A stretch of 64,000 bases of DNA from Phycisphaeraceae bacterium (GTDB taxonomy: Bacteria > Planctomycetota > Phycisphaerae > Phycisphaerales > UBA1924). The notes below the pieces were generated by a model. The model was not told where the DNA came from. It did no database searches and saw only the letters and a program-made list of their open reading frames with translations. Made by a program: the position numbers and the translations under genes. Positions 25,956 through 34,722 of the stretch are shown piece by piece; position 1 is the first letter of the stretch; every line of letters starts with the position of its first letter. The stretch lies in the NCBI GenBank assembly GCA_020639235.1, contig JACKHC010000001.1:1488001-1552000 (forward strand), given 5' to 3'.

Positions 25956-26789
25956 ATGATGAATGTGCGACGGGCGTTGCTTGGTGCGTGCGCGTTGGCG
26001 CTGGCGGGGGCTGCGGCTTCTGTCGCGAGGGGCGATGTCGAGCGGTATAAGACCGAGGGTGAGTTCCTGGCGCGGCTGGTGGAGTTGGGCCTGACCGCGA
26101 ATGTGTTGGAGGACTTTGAGTCGTCGGCATGGGACGGCACTCGATCGACGATCACCGATCCGCATCAGCAGTCGCCGGTGGTCTCGATGGGGATTACCTG
26201 GGAGGCTGCGACTTGGGATGTGTGGGGTAATCTGGGCGGAGGGACTCCGGGGTTGTCGACGAATCGCAACTGGGCGCAGGGCCCCGGCTTTGGTGTGTAC
26301 ACCGCGTACTCGGGATTCCTATACCCGACGACGATTCGAGTTTCGTGCGAGTCGCCGATGTATGCGGTCGGCGGTTGGTTCAACACGAATCCGGATCTGG
26401 AGAGCGTGGGGCACTTGTTCGAGGACGCGACGACCGCGAATCCGCCGGGGTATGTGCTTCCGGGTTATGGAGCGATGTATCCCGGTGACAACCCTGCGGT
26501 GGGGCATGTGTTCACGGGGATCATTGATCCGGACGGGTTTAATGCCGTGGTCCTTGTGGGCGACCTGATGGTCAATGAAAAAGGGATTCTCGAGGGGGGA
26601 ACGATCTACGGCGCGGACAACTTCATGATTGTCGCGCCGGGATTGACGCCGGCGTGCCCTGGCGATCTGAATGACGACAACATTGTGGATGTGGACGATC
26701 TGAACATCGTGCTGAGCGGGTTTGGTGCGCCTTACACGGTGGATGATCTGAACCTTGTGCTGTCGAACTGGCAGGCGAGTTGCCCGTGA
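25956..26789 (+). CDS. secreted protein with dockerin-like C-terminal module
   Basis: 277 residues from ATG 25956; AGGAG lies 4-5 bases before it and 7-8 bases before a second ATG at 25959, so either may be used. Signal peptide ALLGACALALAGAAASVARG. The ~200-residue beta-rich body (FESSAWDGTRSTITDPHQQSP, GYGAMYPGDNPAVGH) resembles planctomycete secreted domains with no assigned activity. The C-terminus is ACPGDLNDDNIVDVDDLNIVLSGFG: one complete calcium-type loop (D-N-D-D-D ligands), then a second helix whose loop is deleted (APYTVDDLNLVLSNW). Cys234 and Cys276 bracket the module. Confidence 0.8.
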   Translation: MMNVRRALLGACALALAGAAASVARGDVERYKTEGEFLARLVELGLTANVLEDFESSAWDGTRSTITDPHQQSPVVSMGITWEAATWDVWGNLGGGTPGLSTNRNWAQGPGFGVYTAYSGFLYPTTIRVSCESPMYAVGGWFNTNPDLESVGHLFEDATTANPPGYVLPGYGAMYPGDNPAVGHVFTGIIDPDGFNAVVLVGDLMVNEKGILEGGTIYGADNFMIVAPGLTPACPGDLNDDNIVDVDDLNIVLSGFGAPYTVDDLNLVLSNWQASCP

Positions 26790-26797
26790 TGCGGTGA

Positions 26798-28045
26798 TCA
26801 GAAGCGTGCTGGGGCGAGGTGCGTGAGGTCGATGGAGGGCTGCTCGTCGTGCATGAGTTGCGCGACGAGTCTTGCGGTGATGGGCGCGAGCCAGAATCCC
26901 ATCATGGCGTGGCCGGTGGCGATCATGAGGTGCTTGACTGTCGGCGACCATCCGATGACGGGCAGGCCGTCGGCGGTGCATGGGCGCATGCCGACCCATT
27001 CGTCGGTGACGGGTGTGCTTTGCGTGATGGCGGGGATGTACTTGCTAGCGCCGCGTGTGAGCATGTCGAGGCGCTTGCGGCGGATGTTGAGGTTGGTGCC
27101 GGAGAGTTCGAGCGTGCCGGCGACGCGGATTTCGTGTCCGAGTGGGGTCACGGCGACGTAGGTTTCGCCGAGGACGGCGGCGGTTTTCATTGCGGGCGAT
27201 GACTGGGCGACATGGACGTGGTACCCCTTGGCGGCCTGCATCGGGACGCGGATGCCGATGGTGCGCGCGAGCGGGTCGGAGTGGATTCCGGCGCAGAGGA
27301 CGACACGGTCGGCGGTGAGGACCTGGCCGGACTCGAGTCGGACGCCGATGCAGTTGTTGTCGCTGGTCTCGATGGACGCGACGGGGGCGTTGGGTCGGCA
27401 GTCGAGCGCGTGGTGCTGCGATGCGTATTCGATCACGCCGGTCGTGAACCGGAATGGGTCGGCGAAGGCGCCGTCGTGGTGCCATGCGGCGCCGGCGAGG
27501 CCTTCGCGGAGCGCGGGTTCGCGCTTGTGGACTTCTGTGCCGGGGATGATCTCGTCGTGGATTCCCAGGGCTTTGACGAGTTGGGCGTGCTCGCGGGCGT
27601 GGGTGAGCCCGGCTTCGGTGGCGTAGACATCCATGTAGCCGTGGGTGCGGAGATCGAACTCGATGCCGAGGTCGGCGATCGTCTGGAAGGCGAGGGCGGT
27701 CTGCTGCGAGAGCGATGCGATGACGCGCATGTTGCGCGAGAAGGCGGCGGGTTTGCAGGCACGGGCGAAGTGGATCATCCACCGGAGCATGGCGGGCGAG
27801 AGGCGCGGGGCGATGTAGAGGGGGCTGGTGGGGTCGAGCATCCACTTGAGGCCGCGGGTGACGGTGCCGGGCTGCGGGATGGGGGCGTGGCCGGGGGAGA
27901 TGAGCCCGGCATTGCCGTAGGAAGCGCCGCGGCCGAAGCGTCCCTTGTCGAGGAGGGTGACGGCGTGCCCGCGTTGGCAGAGGGCCAGAGCGGTGCATGC
28001 GCCGATGACGCCGCCGCCGACGATGATGACCTTGTGTTCGGGCAC
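26798..28045 (-). CDS. FAD-dependent D-amino-acid dehydrogenase-like oxidoreductase (DadA family)
   Basis: 415 residues from the GTG at 28045. The dinucleotide-binding motif is VIIVGGGVIGACTALALCQRGHAVTLLDKG, then FGRGASYGNAGLISPGHAPIPQPG, a DadA hallmark. VVLCAGIHSDPLA, AAKGYHVHV, EWVGMRPCTADGLPVIGWSP and ATGHAMMGFWLAPITARLVA complete the FAD fold. Known DadA oxidises D-amino acids to keto acids, feeding electrons to the respiratory chain; a related glycine or hydroxyproline oxidase role is possible. The gene is convergent with the dockerin-like gene (9 bases apart). Confidence 0.88.
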   Translation of the reverse strand: MPEHKVIIVGGGVIGACTALALCQRGHAVTLLDKGRFGRGASYGNAGLISPGHAPIPQPGTVTRGLKWMLDPTSPLYIAPRLSPAMLRWMIHFARACKPAAFSRNMRVIASLSQQTALAFQTIADLGIEFDLRTHGYMDVYATEAGLTHAREHAQLVKALGIHDEIIPGTEVHKREPALREGLAGAAWHHDGAFADPFRFTTGVIEYASQHHALDCRPNAPVASIETSDNNCIGVRLESGQVLTADRVVLCAGIHSDPLARTIGIRVPMQAAKGYHVHVAQSSPAMKTAAVLGETYVAVTPLGHEIRVAGTLELSGTNLNIRRKRLDMLTRGASKYIPAITQSTPVTDEWVGMRPCTADGLPVIGWSPTVKHLMIATGHAMMGFWLAPITARLVAQLMHDEQPSIDLTHLAPARF

Positions 28046-28270
28046 GGGCGGGATGGTATCGAGGCGGGGGAGGGCACGGAGCGCCGGGACACTCCGAGAA
28101 CCATCAGAGGGGGTGCGGGTGCGTGAGAAGCCACCGGAAAGCGGTGGGGCGGTATACCCGATCGTGCCGATGGTCCGGATCGGCGAGGGACGGTTTGGTG
28201 GCGTTGGTGTCCGCGTGGGACCTATGATCCGCCTCGGACCGATGAAATGGCAGTCTGGGAGAACCTGATC

Positions 28271-29359
28271 ATGAAGCGCAGCGTGTGGACGGCGGTCTTG
28301 TTCGCGGTGAGTTCGGTGGTGGTGGTCGGCGGGATGCCGGGCGTGGCGTCGGCCCAGCCGGTGCGGAACAACGACCCCGCTTCGGCGCGGAATGCGCCTC
28401 CGATCGTCTTTGAGCCGGAGGTCTGCGATCTGGGGATCGGCAAGCCGGGCGAGAAGATGCACTCGACGATCACGCTGCGGAACACGGGCACCACGCCGCT
28501 GAAGATCACGCGGCTCAAGGGTTCGTGCTCGTGCACGGTTCCGTCGATTTCGAGCGATGTGATTCCGCCGGGCGAGACGGCGGAGGTGACGGTGGAGATG
28601 GATCCGGGTTGGCTGCCTTCAAAGATTCGCAAGCAGGTCAATGTGTTCGCGGAGGGGTACACGCGCCCGGCGACGGTTCCGGTGCTCGCGGAGGTGAGTT
28701 TCGCGGTTCGTGTCGAGAAGCCGTCGGTGAAGTTATCGGTGAACGAGCCGATCGCGGAGGTGCGGATCGAGGCGATCGACGGTACGCCGTTCCGGATTCT
28801 CCGGGTGAACGGCAAGGAAGTCGATGGGAAGGGGACTAAGGTGGCGACGGATGAGGCCGCCAAGTCGCACGACATTGCCTATGCCTTCGGGGAGGAAGAG
28901 ATTCCGACCTACCTAGTTGTGGAGACGGATCACCCGGAGGGTTCGGTGCTTGCGGTGCGGATGGAGCATCCGGCGATCAGCAAACGCGAGATGGAGCCCG
29001 AAAGCCGCGATTACGGCCTGAAAACCGAGCGTCATTTCATGAACATCGAGTCGGTGTATCCCGGCGAAACGGTGGAAGTGGTTCTGCCGGTTTCGGGGCT
29101 GGCTGAGATCGATGTGCCGACGGTGTCGGTCGATGATGAGCGTCTTGAGGTGCGTTACATGGGTAAGACGCCGCACCCCGAGAAGCGCTCGTGGTTCAAT
29201 GTTAAGCTGTTCGTGACGGTGAAGGACCGGAATGCTTCGGGGATGATCAACACGGGCTTCAAGCTCGAAGTGCCCGACGCGAAGCAGGTTGTTCATTCGT
29301 TCGTGATCGGGTCGATCCGCCCGGCGTCGGCGGCGGCGAACAAGGGCTCGCGGGAGTAA
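28271..29359 (+). CDS. DUF1573-domain secreted protein
   Basis: 362 residues from ATG 28271, preceded by GGGAGAA. Signal peptide ending GVASAQ. The DUF1573 domain (about 40-135) is the Ig-like fold PPIVFEPEVCDLGIGKPGEKMHSTITLRNTGTTPLKITRLKGSCSCTVPSIS with its CSC motif. A second beta domain follows, related to DUF1573 repeats but without the Cys pair. These proteins are abundant in planctomycetes and Bacteroidetes; function is unknown. It lies 7 bases before a MauE/thioredoxin-like gene, so the CSC cysteines may be redox partners (inferred). Confidence 0.85.
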   Translation: MKRSVWTAVLFAVSSVVVVGGMPGVASAQPVRNNDPASARNAPPIVFEPEVCDLGIGKPGEKMHSTITLRNTGTTPLKITRLKGSCSCTVPSISSDVIPPGETAEVTVEMDPGWLPSKIRKQVNVFAEGYTRPATVPVLAEVSFAVRVEKPSVKLSVNEPIAEVRIEAIDGTPFRILRVNGKEVDGKGTKVATDEAAKSHDIAYAFGEEEIPTYLVVETDHPEGSVLAVRMEHPAISKREMEPESRDYGLKTERHFMNIESVYPGETVEVVLPVSGLAEIDVPTVSVDDERLEVRYMGKTPHPEKRSWFNVKLFVTVKDRNASGMINTGFKLEVPDAKQVVHSFVIGSIRPASAAANKGSRE

Positions 29360-29366
29360 TACCAAG

Positions 29367-30311
29367 ATGACAGGAACCGAGAATACCCGGCGCGGCAGCG
29401 CGTCGGGAGGCGTTGGTGCGCTCGCGATTCTGGCCGCGATTGTGTGCGCGGGGTTGCTCGCGTTTGCGATCGTGACCAAGGCGATGTCGTTGCACTCGAA
29501 GGGTCGGTTGTTCGGCGATTTCCGGTTCGAGCACTGGGTGATTCTGGGCGAACTGGCGGTGATCGCGGCGGTGCTGATCTTCCGGCGTCGCTGGCTGGTC
29601 TGGACTGGCGTGGCGGTGATGTTCGCGGGGTTCGGGGGTGTGACTTTCTATCACGTGCTGCGTGGCGGCTCTTGCGGGTGCTTCGGAGCGCTGACGCCGC
29701 CGCCGGAGGTGATGGTGGGGATCGATCTCGTGATGGTGCTGATCGCGGCGACGGCCGCGGTGGCCCTGAAAGCTCCGCGGATGGTGCTGGGCGGGGCGAC
29801 GGTGGCGGGGCTGGTGGCCCTGATGGGTGGGGCGTTCTATTCCTATAAGTATTCGCCTGACTCGCTGAAATCGGTGGCCGGCGCGACGGACACAAGGGAG
29901 GATCGCGGTGAGGCCCCGGATCTTTTGCTGGCGAGCGATCTGGGGGCGGAGATGCGGGAGACGGCGGCGGGGGGGCCGGCGTACTTGGTCTTCATCCATG
30001 AAGTGGGGTGCCATGTGTGCGAGCAGTACCTCGACTCGATGGAGATGTGGCAAGCCGAACTGGATGAGAAGGGCGACGGCACGCTGCGCGTCCGTGTGTG
30101 GTCCAAGGAAGAGGCCTTCGAGCGTGCCGAGATCGATGAGTGGGCCTGGGAGGGTCCGCCCCATTCGTTCCTGGTGATCGAGGGTCGGATCGGTGTGTTC
30201 CCGGACGGGACACGGATGCAGTGGATGGGTGAGGACACGCCCTTCTCGCTGGTCGAGGATCTGAAGGCGATGCTGGAAGCGGACTCGATGTTCCCGATGA
30301 ACGCCGACTGA
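29367..30311 (+). CDS. MauE-like membrane protein fused to a thioredoxin-like domain
   Basis: 314 residues. Four to five membrane helices (ALAILAAIVCAGLLAFAIV ... LGELAVIAAVLIF ... WLVWTGVAVMFAGFGGV ... VGIDLVMVLIAATAAVAL) hold the conserved SCGCFG of MauE/DoxX-type proteins. From about residue 195 comes an extracytoplasmic thioredoxin-like domain with CxxC in EVGCHVCEQYLDSM and GPPHSFLVIEGRIGVFPDG. MauE is known to support disulfide formation in methylamine dehydrogenase. Here an envelope thiol relay with the DUF1573 protein is inferred. No methylamine genes are nearby. Confidence 0.78.
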   Translation: MTGTENTRRGSASGGVGALAILAAIVCAGLLAFAIVTKAMSLHSKGRLFGDFRFEHWVILGELAVIAAVLIFRRRWLVWTGVAVMFAGFGGVTFYHVLRGGSCGCFGALTPPPEVMVGIDLVMVLIAATAAVALKAPRMVLGGATVAGLVALMGGAFYSYKYSPDSLKSVAGATDTREDRGEAPDLLLASDLGAEMRETAAGGPAYLVFIHEVGCHVCEQYLDSMEMWQAELDEKGDGTLRVRVWSKEEAFERAEIDEWAWEGPPHSFLVIEGRIGVFPDGTRMQWMGEDTPFSLVEDLKAMLEADSMFPMNAD

Positions 30312-30490
30312 GGCGCTCTGTGGGGTAACCGGTAGCGAGCAGCTTGTAGGGAACACGCGCCGGATTGCGTGCGTCATCGCGCGCGCATGATGGGGAAGAA
30401 GCAACGACGCTGAGCGTGTGCCGGTGCCCGATTGGACGGCGGGCTTCGGGCGCGTCGGGAGTCGGCTTCGAGTGGTGTGTGATGCGGGCC

Positions 30491-30525
30491 AAAAAAGACA
30501 CCGCCGGGCGGTGAAGCCCGGCGGT
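30491..30525 (-). terminator. rho-independent terminator of the 410-residue secreted protein gene
   Basis: On the minus strand ACCGCCGGGC (30525-30516), a 6-base loop, GCCCGGCGGT (30509-30500), then GTC and TTTTTT (30496-30491). A perfect 10-bp stem. Confidence 0.92.
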
Positions 30526-30564
30526 GGTGGAGTTCCTCAATGGAATCCGATTCCTACTCGACGA

Positions 30565-31797
30565 TTACGAGCAGGTCGCGCCGAAGTTAGCGAGGACGAC
30601 GTTGAGGTCGTCGACGTCAACGACGTCGGTCGAGGTGCCGGTGTTGACGATGTTACCGGCGAGGTAGGGGCCGCAGAGGCAGGCATCGACGGACAGCACA
30701 TAGGGCTGCTCATTCGGGCAGTCCAGGCTGGGGTCGGTGCCGAAGGGGCCGACGATGTGGAAGAGGCTCGTGCCGGCGGTGAAGCCGATGAGCGAGAGGG
30801 AGATGGTGGTGCAGTTGGTGCCGGTGCTGATCGTGCCGAGAACCGGGAGGCTGGCGCAGGCGCCGTCGTTGGTCACGACGAACATCTGGATGCCGTTGGG
30901 GTTGCCGGAAACGAGGCTGAGGACCACGTCCTGCGTGGAGGCGTAGTCGAAACGGAACCAGTCGAGGTCACGCAGCTGGAGCGTGGAGTCGAGGAAGGTG
31001 GTGCCGCACCACACGTCGCCGCAGCTCAGGGAGTTGGCTTCGTTGGGGTCGGCGGGGTTGGCGAAGCAGCCGTTGTTGCCGTCAACAGCGAACGCGTTGT
31101 TCGCGGTGCCGGTGTAACCGCACATGCCGTTGTCGGCCATGAGGCCGCCGGTCGGGCAGGTGACGGTGCAGGGGACGCCCGCGCCAACGGTGAGACGGTA
31201 GTTGCCGGAGTCGCCAGCGCTCCAGCCGTCAACCATCACGTAGTAGGTGGAGCCGGTGCCCGGAGCGAAGCCGGCGATCTCGGAAACCCAGGGGAGACCC
31301 AGGCCGGCCGAGCAGGTGTCGTCGTCGCAAGCGATCGAGAGGCCGATGCCGACGCCGACCGAAGCATCGTAGACGGAGAGCTTGGTGTCGTAGGTGGTGA
31401 ACGCATCGCAGAGCGAGACGTCGACGGTCGACGAAGCGGTCGAGGACCAGAGGTAGAAGCCGTCGGGAGCGCCGGGGGAAGCGCCGGGGGACGTGTTGGG
31501 GCAGGTCTCATCCCAGTCGTCGGTGAGGACCGAGGTGTTGCCCGTGTCGGACCAAGAGTTGCCCGACATGAGGGTGGCGGTGGAGATGGTGTCGCCGGCG
31601 GCGCGGTCGAGGATATCGGCCGAGGCGATGCCGGGGATTCCGCCGCGGTTGGCGGCGTACTTCTGGACCTTGGTCATGTTCTTGGTGAGGTTCTTGGTCT
31701 TGGCGTTCAGGCCCGTCTCGATCTTGACGGCACCATCAGCGAACGCGAAGGTCGTACAGGCCAGCGCAGCGCCGGCAGCGAGAATCGTCTTACCCAT
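30565..31797 (-). CDS. secreted protein with degenerate dockerin-like C-terminus
   Basis: 410 residues; GGAGG lies 9 bases before the ATG. Signal peptide TILAAGAALACTTFAFA. The body has two similar beta-sandwich regions resembling pre-peptidase C-terminal domains: GFYLWSSTASSTVDVSLCDAFTTYDTKLSVYD with GSTYYVMVDGWSAGDSGNYRLTV, and LDWFRFDYASTQDVVLSLVSG. They are Cys-rich. The tail VVDVDDLNVVLANFGATCS keeps the dockerin helix but the calcium-loop acids before it are replaced (TGTST). It has a strong promoter, a ~140-base leader and a terminator, consistent with high expression. Function unknown. Confidence 0.85.
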   Translation of the reverse strand: MGKTILAAGAALACTTFAFADGAVKIETGLNAKTKNLTKNMTKVQKYAANRGGIPGIASADILDRAAGDTISTATLMSGNSWSDTGNTSVLTDDWDETCPNTSPGASPGAPDGFYLWSSTASSTVDVSLCDAFTTYDTKLSVYDASVGVGIGLSIACDDDTCSAGLGLPWVSEIAGFAPGTGSTYYVMVDGWSAGDSGNYRLTVGAGVPCTVTCPTGGLMADNGMCGYTGTANNAFAVDGNNGCFANPADPNEANSLSCGDVWCGTTFLDSTLQLRDLDWFRFDYASTQDVVLSLVSGNPNGIQMFVVTNDGACASLPVLGTISTGTNCTTISLSLIGFTAGTSLFHIVGPFGTDPSLDCPNEQPYVLSVDACLCGPYLAGNIVNTGTSTDVVDVDDLNVVLANFGATCS

Positions 31798-32153
31798 TGC
31801 GAAATTCCTCCATCACACTCTGAAAGAAGGTCCAATGCTCCGTTTACGCACGAAGCCTTGACACCATTCATTTGGCGACCAAACAACAACCGGTAGTTGA
31901 TGATTCCTCCAGTTTGGAACAACCAACCGATCCGGACACATCTTGGAATGTACCGCGTTCGGTGGGGGTGTCAAACCTTTTCCCGAGCCCCTCGCGGACA
32001 TTTGCGCCCCAACATTGGTGTCGGCGCTGGAATCGCAGTACGGTCGGCGCGCGGGGCAAAGATCGCCCAGATTACCCCGCTTCCGCGTTTTGAAACTGAT
32101 CACGCGGGTGCATGCGATCGGGGGTTTGTATTCTGTTTATTAGGACCTCATCC
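31798..32153. other. intergenic region of 356 bases: promoter and long leader
   Basis: Lower in GC than its surroundings. It holds the minus-strand promoter and leader of the 410-residue secreted protein and the 3' flank of the ferredoxin/TPR gene. Several 60-100-codon frames exist but have no ribosome sites and overlap one another, so I call none. Confidence 0.6.
31947..31974 (-). promoter_or_regulatory. sigma70-type promoter of the 410-residue secreted protein
   Basis: Read on the minus strand: TTGACA (31974-31969), a 16-base spacer, TACATT (31952-31947). The -35 box is perfect. The expected start near 31940 gives a ~143-base untranslated leader. Confidence 0.6.
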
Positions 32154-34295
32154 TTACGGATGAACGTTGACTCCGAGCCCGGCCCGAATCTGGTCGGCGA
32201 GGTGACGGACCTCGTCGCGATCGGGGGAACGCTGCACGCCCTTGCGGATCATGGATAGCCCTTCGTCTCTTGAGATGAATCGGAAGACATCAATCCCTAC
32301 TGACATCTGGGCCATAGCCACATCGACCGGCTTGGCGCCGGCAGCGGCCGCATCGTCGAATGCGCGATAGACCCCGGGCAGGTCGCCCTTCGAGAGCAGC
32401 ACCCGCGCGAACTGCTCGAGGCAGACTCGATCGGTCGGGTCGATCTCGGCGGCCTTGCGGATGTGGTCTGCGGCCTTGTCGGTGTTGCCGAGGAACTGCT
32501 CGGCCATTCCCAGGGTGAGCGTTGTGCGGGCACGGGCCTTGGTATTGACGGGACGGATCTTGCCGGACGCCAGCGCGGACGCGGCTTCCTCGGCGACCTG
32601 GCGCGCCGAGGCCGGGTTCGAGCGGATCAATGCGGATGCCCAGAGTTCGCGGCATTCCCAGTCCTGGGGCTGGCTTGCGACGCGGGACCGGAGGAGCGCG
32701 AGGGCCTCCTGATTGCGGTTGAGCGCCTGCAGGAGGCGTGCGCTGTACAGCACGACATCGGACGGGGCGCGCGGGTCGGAGGCGAGAGGCGCGATGAGAC
32801 TCTCGGCGCGTTCCGGTTCGCCGGCCTGGAGCCGCAGCACCGATGCGCGGAGCCGCGAGGTCTGGTTCTCGAGCAGCCCGAGCCCGCCCGCGCGGAATGC
32901 GAGTGTCTTTTCGTAGAGCGAGGCGGCGCGGCGTGCCTTGGTTGCGGTTTCGGCGGGCGTGTCTGCGCCGAGCGTCGCGGTGAGGGCGGTCGTGTTGGGC
33001 AGCAGTTGATTGAAGATCGCGCCGGCGCGCCACTTGTATTGATTGAGGAGGAGCGAGTGCGCGGCCAGTGCGGCGAAGAGTGATGTGATCGCAATGAACC
33101 CGATGCCGGAGGGCGTGATGCGGCCCTTGCGCTTGACCTGCATGCGCACGACGCGGACGTCTCGTTTGGAAACGAGTTGCATGCACTTGAACGCGAGGAA
33201 TGAGGCGATCGACGCGAGGCCCATAGCCATGAGCATGGGGATGACGCCGTATTGCCCGCGTGAGCCGAGGAAGACGGCGATGAATACGGTTGCGAGCAGC
33301 AGGTCCTGGGCGGGTGTGGTGTCGAAGCGTGGGCGGGGTCGCTTGTTTCGCGGTTTGCCTTTGGCGAGCGCGGGTTTGCGGAATCCGAAGGAGAGCGCAT
33401 CGTTGGGGCAGACGCTGACGCAATCCATGCATTTCATGCATCCGGGGTTGACGACCATGCCGTATTCGCGGATTTCCTCGTGGACGCGGACATTGGATGT
33501 GCAGACGGCGGTGCAGTGGCCGCACCCTTCGCACTTGTTGAGATCGACGACGATTCGACCCGGCGCGGCGAGGTCAACGGGGGCGAAGAATCCGCCGTAG
33601 GGGCATCCGTAGGTGCAGAATCCCTTGGCGCCGAGGAAGTAGACGGTCGCGAAGCCGCAGACGAGCAGGAATGGGATCGCGACGGGGACGGAGGCGAAGG
33701 TCGCCCAGAAGTCGTTGGTGAGGATGTGGTTGGTGAGGCCTTCGTCGGGGATGCGCGCCACGGGCCCGAGCCATGCGCCGAGTGTGGGCGAGAGGTTGGC
33801 GATGGGCGGGGCGATGAGTCGCTTGAGTGACGGCCAGACGAACATGTAGAGCGCCAGCGCGAGCGGCGCGAACATGAGCAGGCGGGAATGGAATGGCGCG
33901 GGGCGGATGCCGACCTTCTTGAGCATCCACGCGCAGAGGTCCTGGAGTGCGACGACGTGGCATCCCCACCCGCAGAAATAGCGGCCGACGATCAGTGTGG
34001 AGAGGATGGCGAGGACGAAGAAGATGAAGCCCGCGTTGACGAGGCCGTTGTTGAGCGTCTGCATGGCCTCGGACGGCTCGACGGGCGAGAGTGTCCGGCC
34101 CGCGATCTTCCAATGGATGATGTGGGCCGCGATGGCGAGATGAATGAGGATCAGGACGGCGGCGCGTCGGGGGCCCATCTTTGAGCGGCGGATCGCGGGG
34201 CGGGCGTCGTGGCCGTCGGCTTTCTGGCCCAGCACCGGGAGCGAGATCGCGGGCTGGCCTGCGTTGCCGTTGGTTGATGAGTTGGGATTGGTCAC
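32154..34295 (-). CDS. NapH/CcoG-type membrane ferredoxin fused to C-terminal TPR domain
   Basis: 713 residues from the GTG at 34295; a GTG at 34424 (756 residues) is also possible and neither has a strong ribosome site. Membrane helices surround CGWGCH and CTYGCPYG motifs. Then two [4Fe-4S] ferredoxin motifs: CEGCGHCTAVC and CMKCMDCVSVCP. More helices follow (about 280-390). The last ~300 residues are TPR-like helical repeats (SLYEKTLAFRAGGLGLLEN ... AEQFLGNTDKAADHIRKAAEIDP). NapH/NosR/CcoG relatives pass electrons across the membrane to periplasmic reductases or assist metal-centre assembly. The partner is not in the window. Confidence 0.8.
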   Translation of the reverse strand: MTNPNSSTNGNAGQPAISLPVLGQKADGHDARPAIRRSKMGPRRAAVLILIHLAIAAHIIHWKIAGRTLSPVEPSEAMQTLNNGLVNAGFIFFVLAILSTLIVGRYFCGWGCHVVALQDLCAWMLKKVGIRPAPFHSRLLMFAPLALALYMFVWPSLKRLIAPPIANLSPTLGAWLGPVARIPDEGLTNHILTNDFWATFASVPVAIPFLLVCGFATVYFLGAKGFCTYGCPYGGFFAPVDLAAPGRIVVDLNKCEGCGHCTAVCTSNVRVHEEIREYGMVVNPGCMKCMDCVSVCPNDALSFGFRKPALAKGKPRNKRPRPRFDTTPAQDLLLATVFIAVFLGSRGQYGVIPMLMAMGLASIASFLAFKCMQLVSKRDVRVVRMQVKRKGRITPSGIGFIAITSLFAALAAHSLLLNQYKWRAGAIFNQLLPNTTALTATLGADTPAETATKARRAASLYEKTLAFRAGGLGLLENQTSRLRASVLRLQAGEPERAESLIAPLASDPRAPSDVVLYSARLLQALNRNQEALALLRSRVASQPQDWECRELWASALIRSNPASARQVAEEAASALASGKIRPVNTKARARTTLTLGMAEQFLGNTDKAADHIRKAAEIDPTDRVCLEQFARVLLSKGDLPGVYRAFDDAAAAGAKPVDVAMAQMSVGIDVFRFISRDEGLSMIRKGVQRSPDRDEVRHLADQIRAGLGVNVHP

Positions 34296-34722
34296 GCGCG
34301 TCTCGTCTGAATTGTGGGGTCGGTGATTCGGCTTGGATTCGGGATCGGTAAGGGGAGCATATTCACCGATCCGGCCCACAATCGGCGTAAAATCGTTCCG
34401 GACGCGATTGTTCGTTGTCCGCACCGGTGGGCGGCGGTACGCTCTGACCGGGTGTTCGGTTGGTGGGATTCGATCAGCAAGCGTCCCATATGGATGGGGA
34501 CTCGTCGTGCGGATGCCGGTCGGCGGGCTTGGGGTGATGCTTCATCCCTGGTGACGCGGGTCTTGGTGCTGGCGCGGCGGGGCCTGCGGGTCGATGAAAC
34601 CACCCGATCCGGCCCGATTTTCGTGGGCGGCATCTCGTGCGGCCCGGGTGCGAAGAGTGATTGAGAGTTCGTCCGTCGGGATACGGCGGGCATGGCAACG
34701 AAGGAAACGAGGAGAGCCAGAG
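34296..34722. other. divergent intergenic region
   Basis: 427 bases between the ferredoxin/TPR gene (minus) and the sugar dehydrogenase gene (plus). I see no convincing promoter hexamers, hairpins or ORF with a ribosome site. Part of it (34296-34424) would be coding if the longer start of the ferredoxin gene is used. Confidence 0.5.

Noticed and set aside
30418..31896. 492-codon plus-strand frame
   Set aside because: Antisense to the secreted 410-residue protein, which has a signal peptide, ribosome site, promoter and terminator. The frame translates to Gly/Val/Glu-rich low-complexity sequence.
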